Part shown: positions 12,592 to 24,191 of the stretch, one piece after another
How the letters are laid out: the number at the start of each line of letters is the position of its first letter
How positions within the stretch are numbered: the stretch's first letter is position 1
Origin: Isoetes taiwanensis
Taxonomy: Eukaryota; Streptophyta; Lycopodiopsida; Isoetales; Isoetaceae
Reading direction: 5' to 3'
DNA length: 64,000 bases
NCBI GenBank assembly: GCA_021234155.1
Contig: JAJEKV010000018.1
Coordinates: 19,763,252-19,827,251, forward strand
Program-made: the position numbers and the translations under genes
The notes under the pieces: generated by a model
What the model was told of the DNA's origin: nothing
Seen by the model: only the letters and a program-made list of their open reading frames with translations
Database searches by the model: none

Positions 12592-13111
12592 TGTCATGAA
12601 CCTACTCGAAAAACAAGGAAAATACGTGAAAAATACGCAAGAAATACGAAAGAAATACGCGAAGATCGGCAAAGAATCTGATATATGAACAGGAATCAAT
12701 AATACAATAGCCCGAAGGCAAGCAGGAATACAAGACAGATGCCTAGAAGGCTCAAGACTGGCGTTGAACCGGAATGGTTTGACAAGAAAAAGATGCCTCC
12801 TTATATACCTAAACCAACGGTCAGGATCGCGCCACTCGAATGGGTGAGATCGCGCTAAGTGTCGCGCATGCATTTAGGTTCTAGAACATTCTAGAACCTT
12901 CTGGAGATAGTCCCACATATGAGGAAGACGTGAAGGAATGTCTTTAACAAATATTGGTAGTGCACTTGGCAAGAGTGTATGACTCGCAATTGGAAGGTTG
13001 CGAGTTCAAACCCTGTCTTGTGCAACTACCCTTTTGCATCTGTGTGACGACCATCTTTTGTACATACGAGTATAATGATCGTATGATACGAATATCTGTA
13101 TGGTCGTCACA
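12592..13111 (+). repeat. LTR copy 1 of the chromovirus (TGT...ACA)
   Basis: The 520 bp unit starts TGTCATGAACCTAC directly after the polypurine tract and ends GGTCGTCACA. It is about as similar to the copies at 13122-13634 (inverted) and 13700-14210 (direct) as expected for one LTR family. A TATA-like TTATATAC lies near 12796, and on the opposite strand the same place reads TATATAAGG. The polypurine tract and the coding strand upstream favour plus orientation. Confidence 0.75.
12955..13020 (+). other. tRNA-like segment inside LTR copy 1
   Basis: TGGTAGTGCACTTGGC resembles the D-arm / A box of a tRNA. GAGTTCAAACCC, 40 bases further on, resembles the T-arm / B box of an RNA polymerase III promoter. 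Between them GACTCGCAA and TTGCGAG can pair. The same segment occurs in the other two LTR copies (about 13216-13275 minus, 14062-14121 plus). It is not a complete tRNA gene: the acceptor stem is not evident. Confidence 0.5.
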
Positions 13112-13121
13112 GGGGGGATGG

Positions 13122-13634
13122 TGTGATGACCATATAAATATCCGTATCATATGAACATTATACTGTAAGTACAAAAGATGGTCGTCACACAGATGCAAAA
13201 GAATAGTTGCACAAGACAGGGTTTGAACTTGAAACCTTCTAATTCCAAGTCACATACCTTTGCCAAGTGCAACCAATACTGTTGAAGACATTCCTTCACG
13301 TCTTCCTCATATGCGGGATTATCTCCAGGAGGTTCTAGAATATTCTAGAACCTATATGCATGCGCGACACTTGGCGAGATGTCATCCATTAGAGTGGCGC
13401 GATTCTGACCGTTGGCCTAGATATATAAGGAGGCACCTCCTTCTTGTCGAACCATTCCGGTTCAACGCCAGTCTTGAGCCGTCTAGGCATTTGTCTCGTG
13501 TTCATGCTTGCCTTCAGGCCTTTGTACTCTTGATTCTTGTTCATATATCAGATTCTTTGCCGATCTTGCCATGTTCCTTCCGTATTTTTTGCATATTTTC
13601 CATGTATTTTCCTTGTTTGTGTAGGTTCATGACA
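13122..13634 (-). repeat. LTR copy 2, inverted
   Basis: The reverse complement of this stretch starts TGTCATGAACCTAC and ends GGTCATCACA, matching copy 1 over its length. Only 10 bases (a G-rich GGGGGGATGG) separate it from copy 1, so the two form a near-palindrome of about 1.04 kb. The plus strand reads TATATAAGGAGGC near 13420, a good TATA box, so the true transcription direction of the family is not settled. Confidence 0.75.
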
Positions 13635-13699
13635 TAAGAGCCACCCAATATGGATAAAGAAATGCTTCAGATCAGAGCAGGCAAGAAACGATAAGAGAT

Positions 13700-14210
13700 T
13701 TCGGCATGAACCTACCCAAAAACAAGGAAAATACTTGGAAAATATGCAAGAAATACGAAGAAAATATGCCAAAATTGGCGAAGAATATAATATATGAACA
13801 AGAATCGAGATTACAATGGCCCGAAGGCAAGCAAGAACACGAGACAAACCCTAGAAGGCTCAAGACTGGCATTGAACCGGAATGTTCGACAAGAAGGAGG
13901 TGCCTTCTTATATATCTAGACCTACGGTCAGGATCGTGCGACTCCAATGGATGAGATCACGCTAAGTGTCACGCATGCATGTAGGTTCTACAATATTCTA
14001 GAACCTTCTGGGAACAGCCCTGCATATGAGGAAGACGTGAAGGAATGTCTTCAACAAGTATTGGTAGCGCACTTGGCAAAGGTGCGTGACTCGCAACTAG
14101 AAGGTTGCGAGTTTAAGCCCTCCCCCCGTACAACTACCCTTTTGCATCCGTGTGATGACCGTATACGAGTATAATGCTCATATGATATGAATACCCATAT
14201 GGTTGTCACA
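13700..14210 (+). repeat. LTR copy 3, direct
   Basis: The third copy begins GGCATGAACCTACCC and ends GGTTGTCACA. The first bases differ from the TGTCATG start of the others, so its left end has decayed. A stretch AGATCAGAGCAGG at about 13667 in the 65 bp between copies 2 and 3 weakly resembles a methionine-tRNA primer site, but no internal coding region remains. Confidence 0.75.
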
Positions 14211-14920
14211 GATTGAGCTTTTACATGGGCCTCTTTCCCCATGGTAGCAGCCTCTCCCCTTGCCAGTATTGCTGGCCCGCTTCTATGCTAGACCATCCAT
14301 GTGCTGTTCCACAAGGGGTCTATCTGCAGGCAAGCTGCCATGGAACTGTTGCCATGGGACTGTGGTTGTAGTCGATATTGGAGGCTTTGATGGGTGTCAC
14401 CATCTAGATGTATGTCCTTGGGACTTGGGGATGGAGCCACTGGAGTCATCATTACTATATTCGAGGTCTAGAAGAAGAGGGGGGTCAAAAGGGGGTTGGA
14501 AGGGCACAAAGGGAAAAGGGCCAATGTAGTCTGTAGCCTTTAACATGTAGAAGGCATGGAAGCAAAGCAAAGCAGAAACGAGGTAGAGGCGATGGTTTGG
14601 GGGGAGGGGAATAACTAAGGTAATGCACGAGCGGAAAGATACAAACGAGGGACGGGGCTGCTACCACGTACCCACACCTGCAAGTAAGCACATTAGTGTG
14701 GTGATGATTATTGCTGCTGCTCAACAAGCAAACCATCTCGAGGAAGACGAAGGCTACCAACAATCTCGCTAATGCTATTGCTAGAGTGGTCCTTCATGGG
14801 GACTCGCACGAACAACCTAAAGGGTAAACTAACATCTTCAAAAGGACAACCCCGCGATGCGTCAACATCGTGTTATCTACATAAAAAATGGAAATTGTTC
14901 TTTATGTGATAGTTGTTTCT
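14211..14920. other. Spacer, nothing recognised
   Basis: Mixed-composition sequence with no frame that I can assign. Confidence 0.5.
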
Positions 14921-14924
14921 ATCA

Positions 14925-15690
14925 CATTGTTGGAGATCCCATAGGCCAATTGGTCCCCTTGGACGATAAAAACCCTTCTATTCTATACTATTCTATTCTA
15001 TCACATAAAGAAATATGTTCTAATTTTGAACAATCGAACAAGTACACCAATAAAAGGATTCTACTTCATTTGGTGGGTTGGCTTCGTTTTTTGTTTTTAG
15101 TAGAAAATAAATGTTCATCTTTTGTTGGTGATTGGAGTAGTTTCAATCAACAGATGTCTGTCTTATGTCGGGGCGGGGGTTTTTTTAATCATGATAGTAA
15201 TCGGCGTCACTAATGTAGCCCAGGTCGTAGACAGGAAAGAGGGTTTGTAATATGATCCGCACAAAAGCGGATCATAAACTCCATACAAATTGTTCAGTTA
15301 AAAGCTGATTGATAACGACGCATCACTGCACGGCCATGAAGCCGAAGTAAAGCGGGATGCTGGTAATAATAGAAAAAAGTCAGCCTTCAGAAAAGGCTAC
15401 ATCATAACAGTGTGATGTGCTAGTAGCACCCTTTTTAGGGAGCTCGCCCATGCTACACAAGTCCAGGGGCCTTTGGGCACGAGGGACATTAATGTATATT
15501 CTATTCTATTCTATTCTATAAACCATTTTCTCTATTCGTTTGGTGGGTTGACATTTGTTTTTCACCTTTAATAGAAGATAGATATTCTTTCATTGTTGAT
15601 TGAACTATTTTTGAACCAACATGAGCCCATGTTATATAAACCTCTTTCATGACCTATATATCTTCGCGGATATTATATATTCTATTCTAC
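14925..15690. repeat. Retroelement leader fragment with TTCTA pentamers, partly duplicated
   Basis: CATAGGCCAATTGGTC followed by a GATAAAAAC segment and TTCTA pentamers (14945-15003) matches, inverted, the block at 38700-38780. A downstream part with TTTGGTGGGTTG and AGTAGAAAATAAATGTTC (15068-15115) recurs diverged at 15538-15590, next to a second TTCTA run (15495-15520). A third short TTCTA run lies near 15680. Comparison with 38.7 kb suggests that the pentamer run belongs to the 5' leader of an LTR retrotransposon. Confidence 0.55.
15230..15470. other. Hairpin-rich 240 bp island between the repeat copies
   Basis: Three small inverted repeats occur close together: TGATCCGC/GCGGATCA (about 15250-15271), AGCCTT/AAGGCT (about 15383-15399) and GTGCTA/TAGCAC (about 15417-15430). 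Base composition is higher in GC than the flanks. It lies between the two diverged TTTGGTGGGTTG copies and may be an insertion. I see no coding frame and no hammerhead core. Confidence 0.35.
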
Positions 15691-17840
15691 TTTACCATTT
15701 AAGAAAGCAATGTTCGCTAGCAACTTCTGTCCTATGAATTGTTCTATTAAAACAAAGAGTATCTACAAAAGTCTCCAAAATCTACTATGCCTTGCTACCT
15801 GATAAAGGAGACAAGCATGCGTGTAAACAAGGCTTGCAATTAGACACCTTTCAAAAGATTATCCAACTAACTAGAAATCTTACTCTGCTCCTAAAATCAA
15901 AGTTTTCTCTTGTATTAAGTAATGTCAATATTGTTATAAGGAATTTCCAATGCGTACAGAGTATCACTTCTTCCCTTTGCAATGCACATGAGAAAACAAT
16001 GGTCTATGTAGCAAATATGAAGCATGCATTGGGATGATCCTTAATTTGCTCCAAGTACCAATCAAAGAGCTTCTTGCTCTTGCTCCACCTTGGTATGAAA
16101 TCATATGGACTTCCTTGCCCACTCATAGAATCTTGCGCAAGGGTTCACACTCCTTCCTTGATTTATTGGTTGTTTCAGATTCCCTCCTTGAATTTTCAGT
16201 CACCGCTGATGTATATGATTTTATTAGTACGTCTCGTCTTAAAACTTATTGTTATGACGATGACAACAATTTATATGTTGTCAAATGTTGGATACATGCT
16301 ACTTAAATGTTAGATGCCTTTGTTTTTGTATGTTTAATTATGACTAATATAAAACCCCTTTCCTTTTCTTCACAAAGAGAGGGAGGAAAGAAAAAGAAAG
16401 AAATGTCAAAATTTCGTATAAAATGAATCTATCATGTTGTATAACTCTGCCTCAATTTGTTTTTCAAAATTGTGAGCTGAGATTATGAGCAGGAGAAGAA
16501 TGTTGCTATTAAGGGAGAAACCTATCCCAATGCATCCTGATGTCTTCGACTGACATATTGTTCATCATTCCACCAATTTTGTTTCAATTTTATTTGTTGG
16601 TAAAACGAGCAAAAACCAAATTAAACAATAGGTGTATGCAAAAGTTTCAAAATCGAATGTAGAATAGAAGCCCACATCTACACGTAGAATGAACATAAAG
16701 TAGAGGATTATGAATACTTCATGCCATTGCCAAGAATTTGCTTTCAAAATGATAAATTTGAGAAAATCTAGATACAATTAATAACTTTTAATTATCTTAG
16801 TATTAGATACCTTCGCCTTGCTTGAAATAAATATTTTTTGTAGGAACAAAAATCTTTAATGTCGTTCAAAGAACAACCAGAAGAATAATTAGGATAGTTA
16901 AGTGAATGATACTTCGGTCTGATAAACATGGAGAGGGAAAGGCCTTATTGTATGCTCGAATATATTTCATTGGTAGAAGCATCACATAAGTAACGCTTGA
17001 ACCCATTAAAACATCCAATTGATTGTTTGTTTGGTCTATCTTCGAGATCCTTATTTTATATGAATATACACGGAAGACAAGGTTCTACTTTAAAAGGTAG
17101 GTTTATGATGAATTACCATGTGACCTTTATAATATTTTATTTAATGGTTGGTATGGGATGCATTTTTTAGAAGAGATGTTATGAAATATCCCTTACATTA
17201 CACTCTTATCTTCACATGTGGTTGAATAATTGTAAGAGAAAAACGGAAGAGATAAGGTAAGCATAGCAGAACACACTCTGTAATTAATGGTGAAGGAAAG
17301 AAGGTGGAGACAAAAGGCATGCTTACTTGTGCGTGTAGAAATTGGACATACTGACAACATCAACAACAATATCACCAACAAGACGCACGTCTTGCACTAG
17401 GAAGAGATCACACCATATCTCTCCCCCATAAAAAGCATCAAAAAAGAAATTATAATACAACAAAAAAATGATATCGACTTATGGGGTAGGTGCCAGATCA
17501 TCATCATCATACAAACACCATGTGAAGGCTCCCAATGACAAATTTGGTGGATAGATGGGAAGGACATAATTAAACCGTGGCACAACTGCCAGTGACGAGG
17601 CGAGATCGACGATTTACAGACGAAAAGAGCTATAAGAAGAAGCATCCACGATAGGGAGAGAGTAATTCTCACACTTAGAAGCCAGGGCAAGCCAATTCTT
17701 ACCACCTAGAACAAGCCAAAGGAAGGACATGTGCAGGAAAAAACAGGCAGGAAGAAACAAGTAAGCAAAGATAGCAGTCAAGGAAAAGCAAGCACATGGT
17801 GCTCCAAAAAGAACCCCTAGTGAGCTAGAAAACCTAGATG
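15691..17840. other. Low-complexity AT-rich region, no gene supported
   Basis: Two overlapping plus-strand frames (15792-16037 and 16034-16306) are the longest, with no recognisable domain. They could be remnants of one protein joined by a frameshift, but I cannot support that. The rest has only short frames on both strands. Confidence 0.5.
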
Positions 17841-17844
17841 TGGG

Positions 17845-18005
17845 CACATATCTCCCAAAATCACATAAAACTTAATGCATGTTTGACTCTAATTACACCC
17901 CTTTCTACTATTATTACACATACATATCCCAAAAATCACATAGATCTCCCAGAAATCACATCCCAAAATCACATAAATCTCCCGGAAATCACATACTAAA
18001 TTTAC
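17845..18005. repeat. Imperfect short repeats of a CCCAAAATCACAT motif
   Basis: The motif TCCCAAAATCACATA and variants (CCCAGAAATCACAT, CCCGGAAATCACAT) recur about six times over 160 bp with intervening AGATCT / AAATCT. It is non-coding. Confidence 0.6.
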
Positions 18006-18033
18006 GCCTATTTTTTACTATTATTATCATGAA

Positions 18034-18226
18034 CAGTGTTGGGCAAACTTTTTAGGTCCCATCGAAAAATTTTCCTTTGGTTACTTTGGCCAATCAGATA
18101 TCTTCTGTTTAGAGCTAGAACTTTGAAACCACAAGAAAATTTGCCAGAAAAATTCCTGCAATACAGTAACTTGACCAGAAAATTTTTAATTCCAACCGGT
18201 TGGTTTCCGGATTTTGCCCAACACTG
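18034..18226. mobile_element. 193 bp MITE, hAT-like ends
   Basis: The element starts CAGTGTTGGGCAAA and ends TTTGCCCAACACTG, an exact 14-bp inverted repeat. The CAGTG start is typical of hAT elements. The flanks read TCATGAA and ACATGAA, an imperfect 7-8 bp target duplication that also fits hAT. It has no coding capacity. Confidence 0.8.
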
Positions 18227-18506
18227 ACATGAAGTATGACATAAAAAGTAACATCTATTTATCTACCCTTATTACCACGTGGAATTGGCAAGATAGGATA
18301 CAATTTAAGATACATGAAAATTATTATGCGTGTTAATTTTCTAGAACATAAACCATGGTACCTACTATCCATACACACAGTTGGAGTAGGTGGGTAAACA
18401 TGGGGAACGAAATTAGTGTAACGGATTATGGCAAGATTAGGGTTAAGAAGAATACGGTGGGATGCCTAATTTTTTGCCCTAATTGGAGCTTAATCCAGGC
18501 GATGGC

Positions 18507-19446
18507 GTCGGATAGTCTTACCACGGTTTTGGGATCCTGAGGGTAAAACCGCCCTCCCAGTATCGCCGCGGGCTCGGCGGAATCCGTTTGAGACCCCGTT
18601 TTCATCGACGACACACGTGAGGGGTCTGCGCATAAATGGGCCGTCCGCCACGCTGACACATCCAGGGCGTCGTGGTGTTCCGCCCGGTACCAACGCCGAT
18701 CCGCCCTCCGGAATCCACCGACGCCGATCCACGCCCGGGATCACCAAGCCTGCCGATCGCCGCGCCCGTCATCGGCGCGGTGTGTGTATCCCCTCTCCGA
18801 TCGCCATCGCGTGGCGATGCCGGCCACCGATATCGCCACGATCCGGCCTCGGGATCACCACCATAACCCGACTCAGGCCGGCCTCGAGCACCGTGAAATC
18901 GGCCTCGGGGATCACCCACACAGCCGGGCGCCCTTCTCAGGGATCACCCACCCCGATAGCTTGGCGGACCCGATATCCCGCGTTCTCCTCCTCGGGATCA
19001 CCAAGCCACACGATAACGCCCCGTCTCGGCCGTGTGTCGATCCCCTCTCCTCGATCCGTGGCCGATCGTCGACCGGATATCGCCACGATCCGGCCTCGGG
19101 GATCACCACCATGGCGACTCGGGCCCGGCCCGAGGACAGGTAAATCGGCCTCCGGGATCACCCGGATCACCCACGCGGCGGACCCGATTGTTCTCCTACC
19201 TCAGGGATCCGCAAGCCGGCGATAACCGCCCACGAAGCGTGTGTGTGATCCCTCTCGAGATCGCCATCGATGCTCGGCCACCGATATCGCCACGATCGGC
19301 CTCGGAATCACCACCATGGCGACTCGGGCGGCCCTCGAGGGCAGGTAAATCCCGACCTCACGGGATCACCCACACATGCGGGCGATTCCTTCCTCGGGAT
19401 CCCGAAAAGTCCTTCTGGTGAAAACCTCCTCCGGATCACCACCGCC
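18507..19446 (+). repeat. MULE left terminal inverted repeat with GGGATCACC arrays
   Basis: GC-rich, about 940 bp. The motif GGGATCACC or a close variant occurs around ten times, often as CGGGATCACCACCATGGCGA, spaced unevenly. The outer 200 bp aligns almost continuously with the right end. The left copy carries small deletions relative to the right one, for example at the very tip, where right GGCTCAGGATAG corresponds to left GTCGGATAG. Confidence 0.85.
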
Positions 19447-20219
19447 TTGACGAAAGCCGGGGCCCACGGGGTTCAATCGATGCCATTGGTTTGAATTAAT
19501 GCCCCGACGGCCTAGGTCGTCGTACGCCATCCACTAATGGTGTAACCGAGAGCGAAAAACCGCCAGCTTATTCGTGACGGGCCCAATTAAGAAGTCGCCA
19601 CGCGGTACGGGGATTCCGAGGAAGGGAGCATGTGGTGCGATGGCTATGTCCGAACTCGGCGCGCCAAGAACGATTGCCCTTCCCGACCGAATCGATTGAA
19701 AGGGCCCGATTGCCGCCGAATCCAGAGGGCGCCCGCCGCAAGCAGATCCGCCGAGTATTTAAAGGTAAGCGCCATGGACGATCCTTTGTTAAAGTCTATT
19801 TTAGTCTTATTCTAACCGTTATGTTATTTTACGATGATGGAGGAGTCGATTAACTTCAAATCAGCCTAAATACCTCCATTAACGAGAACCGAAATGGGGA
19901 AATGGAAGGAAACTCGGCTTGGCCATTGCCCGACCGCCTCAAAGATATTGCTCGATTGAATCCCCACCAAGAGGTTCAATCCCCAACAAGAAGAGATTAA
20001 GGGCGTATAAGAGCTAAGGGCTTCACCACGAAGAATACCCCCGCCGCCAGGGACGAGGCTTCAGCTTGATGGCCAATGCCACGAAAAAAGCGAGATGATC
20101 TAAAGAATGCTAAAATGCGATGAGGGGATGAGGCCCCAAAAGTAATATTGAATGTTTTAACGCCAATCCAAGGGAGGAACCGACCAATCAAGAAATTTTG
20201 AAGGACTACGTATGATCGT
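19447..20219. other. MULE internal leader region
   Basis: Sequence between the left terminal repeat and the ULP1-like gene. No domain is seen. A TATA-like GTATTTAAAGG at about 19756 could serve the plus-strand gene. Confidence 0.35.
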
Positions 20220-22083
20220 GTCACGAAAATGGCGCTGCTGTGTCTGTGGATCGCAAAGAAATCCTACGCCAGAAGATCGAATCGAGAATCATAGGTTCGT
20301 GGTGCATCAATTATGGCAAAAATTACAAAGCCGGATATGACCCGAGGGGTCGAATTCAAGAACAAGGCCGAGGTGAGGGTTAGAGATTATGGGAAGATAA
20401 GTGTGGAGAGATCTCTTGATCCCGACTTCAAATTTAGCCAACTCGAGATCTAAAACTTCGTGAGGGCAAGGGCAGCAAGCAGAGCGATGGCGATGATGAG
20501 CAAATCGCCCTCTACTTTTTGATGACACGGCCCGAGCCGAAGTTTATAAACCCGCAAAAGCGGAGAAAGGAGGCCACGAACTAGAAATGCGTGTAGAGCG
20601 GATAAGGGAAATCAAGGAAAGGATTAGGGCAAGCATGGCAATTTGATGAGAAGGATTTGTTTGGTGATTTGAGCTATGAACAAAGCACCGCTTGGACGAA
20701 GACGATGTGAGTGCGGAGTTTGAAGTCACGATACGCTTGATTTTAATTCACCTCCGCCCAAAACCCCAAATTCAATAGCCCAAGTCTACAGTGACCCCAA
20801 GGAAGCGGACTTTTTGTGCAGGCCCGAGGGATGCATTTTGATGGCTCCAAACCATATTGTGCATGAAGAATCGAGAGGAGGAGGAGGAGCCCAAAATGCA
20901 GATGAATTGGCTCCCCGGCCCGAAAGCAAGATAAAAATGTGGTATTTGTATATGCCGGACCCCCACTTTTTGAATCTCTAAAATTATATGACAGAGGGAT
21001 TAGAAAGGAGCTTTGGCAGCTTTAGATTTTCTCTCAATTATCCAATTGTGGTTCAAAGTCCTCTCGCTGAAGGTGGGCAAAGAAATCATCCGATGTTGAA
21101 TTCCACATCTCGCAGACAGAGGCACGAAAAATTCTCGACTATTCCAGTGACCTCGGTATTGAAGATTCGTAGATCGATGCCGAACGCCTAGGAGCCTATT
21201 TATCGTATGTGTGTTGTCTTTGTTTTATTTCTTGCATGGTATGCTAAGTTGAGCTTTGGCAGGGTTCTTGCACACTCAATTCCTCACCAAAAACGCTGTC
21301 ATCATGTCTTCCTCCACCCTGCTGCTTTTGGCCTGTTTCTAAATGGCACAAAACCAGGCCTCTGTGGTGCCTACGAAAGCAGCTTCATTGCTAATTCCGG
21401 GATCCCCTTTGGCAAGGCCGTGTGGAAAATCCAAGATGCACAGCTTCTACTACATACCCCACAATGCCGTGTAAATTGGGTTTGGGAAGTGGATTTTTAT
21501 TGCCTTTTAGTTCTGGGTTTGAATTGATGACAGCCTTGTCCTATGCAAAGGCCACCGGAGCCTCTTCATTTTGGTGGCTGATCCTTTGGCATGCCGTAAA
21601 TTGAAGAAGCCTTGCCCTTGCATATTGCACTTCGATTCCTTTGATCCCCATGCTCCAACACGCTGGTTCATCACTTTGTGAGTGCAAAATTTGGTAACTA
21701 TTCATTCATAGCCTATCTTCTAATGCCTTGAATTGCAGGTTTTTTTAAGTGATGTATTTAAGAGGTGGAGGCACGAGGAATCAAAGACGCATAATGCACC
21801 AAAGAATCTTGATGGAAGCTCCACGCCAAAGACAACAAAACCGTGATTGTGGCATCTATGTTATTGGTTGTGTGCAGAAATTCATCAAAGAAATCTACAT
21901 GAAGGATATAGATGTGAGTTGTCTATGTCTTAACTTCTGTCTTTCTTGATCAGCAAATTTATTTAGTGTCCATTTATAATCTACTGTGTACAGATGGTGA
22001 TCCACAGGGACTGGTTTGCCAAAGAAGAGATGGACAATTTGAGGACAAGCTTCAAGGTCATGCCGAAGTTAAGGACCGCCTAA
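20220..22083 (+). pseudogene. ULP1-like cysteine protease (C48) gene carried by the MULE, apparently frameshifted
   Basis: Three pieces show the C48 triad in order. His is in CKGHRSLFILVADPLA (codon 21553-21555). Asp is in CILHFDSFDPHAPTRWFIT (codon 21634-21636, same frame). Cys is in QQNRDCGIYVIGCVQKF (codon 21848-21850). An intron probably separates Asp from Cys (donor at 21678, acceptor at 21738). Another runs from 21914 to 21993, and the last exon, 21994-22083, ends in DWFAKEEMDNLR and a stop. The usual HW dipeptide of the family is HR here. Upstream (20220-21400) several frames look coding but are broken, so exon borders are not resolved. ULP1 proteases cleave SUMO-type conjugates; in KI-MULEs their role in transposition is unknown. 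The frame also slips between 21750 and 21830, so the copy is damaged or the sequence has single-base errors. Confidence 0.7.
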
Positions 22084-22479
22084 AAGCAGGAAAATCAACC
22101 TTCTACTTGCCCGAGGGTAGCAACCAATTCGATCGACCCGTTACCCGTTTGATGCTGAATGGTCCATAACAGAAAAAAACTTTTGATCCTTGTTCAACAA
22201 TGTAAATTTTTTTGCTATGATTGTAAAATATGACAGTTTCTGAATGGTTAATTGATGTGGGAAATAGCTTTTGTTTTTCCTTATCCGGGTTTACTCCTGA
22301 ACTGTCAATCTGCATCCCCTCAATTCATAATGATGTTGGCCACGATGTTTGGGAATTTGAACACCTCTGATCCCCAAACTTGAATAGCTCTGGGATCCCG
22401 GTTTGAACACCTCCTCCATCCCCTGTGGAGGCAAATATTAAAACAACCAATGGAAAAGACAAACACAAAAAAAAAACAA

Positions 22480-23400
22480 TTATTGTGGTGATCCCAGAGG
22501 ACGGGTTCCCCATGGTGCTCCCCACCTCCGGGATCACCAGATGGCGGACGGGAATATAACCATTGTACCTAGCCTAATAGGCGGATCCCCTGAAAAAAAA
22601 AACTAGTGATCCCGAAGTCGATCACCTGAATGAATAAATTCGAGCCTGATCCCGATCCCGGGTGGGGATCACCACTGGTGATCCCCACCTCCCCGATCAC
22701 CGTGGATCGAATATAACCATTGAATAAATTCAAAAGCCCAACACCATAGAGCCTTAGAAAAAAATCACCGTCATCACCTGGACGGAATAAATCCCGCCAT
22801 CCATAGAGCCTTAGTGATCCCGAGGTGGGATCACCCATGGTGATCCCCACCTCCCGGATCACCAGTGGCGGACGGAATATAACCATTGCACCTAATAGGC
22901 GTGGAAAAAAAAATAAAGTTCTCATGCGATCCGGTGATCCCGAGGTGGGGATCACCACTAGTGATCCCGACCTCCGGGATCACCAGATCACGGACGGGAA
23001 TAAATTCGAAAAGCTTAGCACCATAGAGCCTTAGAAAAAAAAAAGGCCCGTCCGCCATCTGGTGGTCCCGGAGGTGGGGATCACCCATGGTGATCCCCAC
23101 CTCCCGATCACCGTGGCTGACGGAATATAACCATTGCACCTAATAGGCAGGGAAAAAAAAAAAAAAGTCCGGTCAAGGGATCCGGTGATCCCGAGGTGGG
23201 GATCACCACTAGTGATCCCGACCTCCCGATCACCGATCACCTGACGGAATAAATTCAAAACCTTAGAACCATAGAGCCTTAAAAAAAAAAAAGGCCCGGC
23301 CCGCCATCCGGTGATCCCGAGGTGGGGATCACCACCGGGCGATCCAAGGCATCCCGATCCCTGCGTGGACTCCGTCCTCCGGGATCCCCACGTCCAAAAA
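22480..23400. repeat. MULE internal array 1: ~250 bp units of nested palindromes
   Basis: About three and a half units. Each has the core CCGAGGTGGGGATCACC, then an inverted core, then GGCGGACGGAATATAACC and ATTGCACCTAATAGG, then an A-run. The core is itself a palindrome around GGGATCACC/GGTGATCCC, the motif that fills the terminal repeats. Confidence 0.8.
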
Positions 23401-23593
23401 AATAATAGAGGTACCTAGCCATTGGAAAAAAGGTCCACTTTACCACTTTACCATTACAAATTGAAATCAAGGGTTAACCGTTGTACAACGGATAGTACAA
23501 CGGTTGATTCATGAGTCTATATATACCTTAGTGGTTCTTGCTAGAAAGTAAGTTGGGGCTTGGTTTCAATTGAGTTCAGTAGTTGAGTGAGAG

Positions 23594-24191
23594 ATGGTGA
23601 GGACCCGACAACAAATTACAAATAGGCAAAGGCCATCAATGCACACGCCTTGAGGATATTCTCGCCCACTTGAATGAAATTCAGAGGAAGTGGGGCTAGA
23701 TCTCGCCCAACCCGACAAAGATCAAAACGCTCCAAAGTAAGCATGTTGTTGTCTTCCTTCACATTTATGTTCTACTTTCATACTAATCTTTTTCAAATTA
23801 TCTTTGCATGATCCCCTCATGGTTCATGCAGACCGTGGAGAATGGGGAATACAAACACGAGACCCCTAGGCCTCTAGACAATGATCCCTACCGCCAAGCC
23901 ACGTGGCATTGCTTTGGGAATTGAAGAAGTGCATTATCCGTGGGCAAGGCTTTGAAGAATTTGCTAGCTACTTTATACATTGTCTGGGAAGGCAACACCC
24001 TAAAAGCCTGCTTCGAGGAAATGTATGCTGCACGGAGGATGCGAAAGAAGGTTCTAATTAGGGAAGTCCTAGAGGGGTCTGATCCATCTTTATGCGACAT
24101 CTTCGATCACATCATGTGGACACTACCCTGTGGTGTGCCAGATGTAACTGCTGAGGACGTCCCGCCAGAAGGCATGGCAACAAAGGCTTGA
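23594..24191 (+). CDS. Small two-exon gene of unknown function inside the MULE
   Basis: A TATA box (CTATATATACC, about 23517) lies 80 bp before ATG at 23594 (MVRTRQQITNRQRPS). A probable exon 1 ends at the donor GTAAGCATG near 23743. A branch-and-acceptor region ends in TTCATGCAG at 23831. Exon 2 contains KALKNLLATLYIVWEG, FEEMYAARRMRKKVL and REVLEGSDPSLCDIFDH, and stops at 24191. One reading-frame slip in each exon (a stop after the MHTP residues and one near 23921) means that the product is uncertain. No family is recognised. Its position between two matching arrays and its own promoter suggest a third gene of the element or a captured host gene. Confidence 0.4.

Noticed and set aside
12955-14121. 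True tRNA genes
   Set aside because: Only box-like parts are present, without a matching acceptor stem, and they lie within LTR copies.
18600-19494. Long open frames on both strands, up to 202 codons
   Set aside because: They lie in the GC-rich MULE terminal repeat, are Pro/Arg/Ser-rich on every frame, and follow the GGGATCACC repeat instead of a protein.
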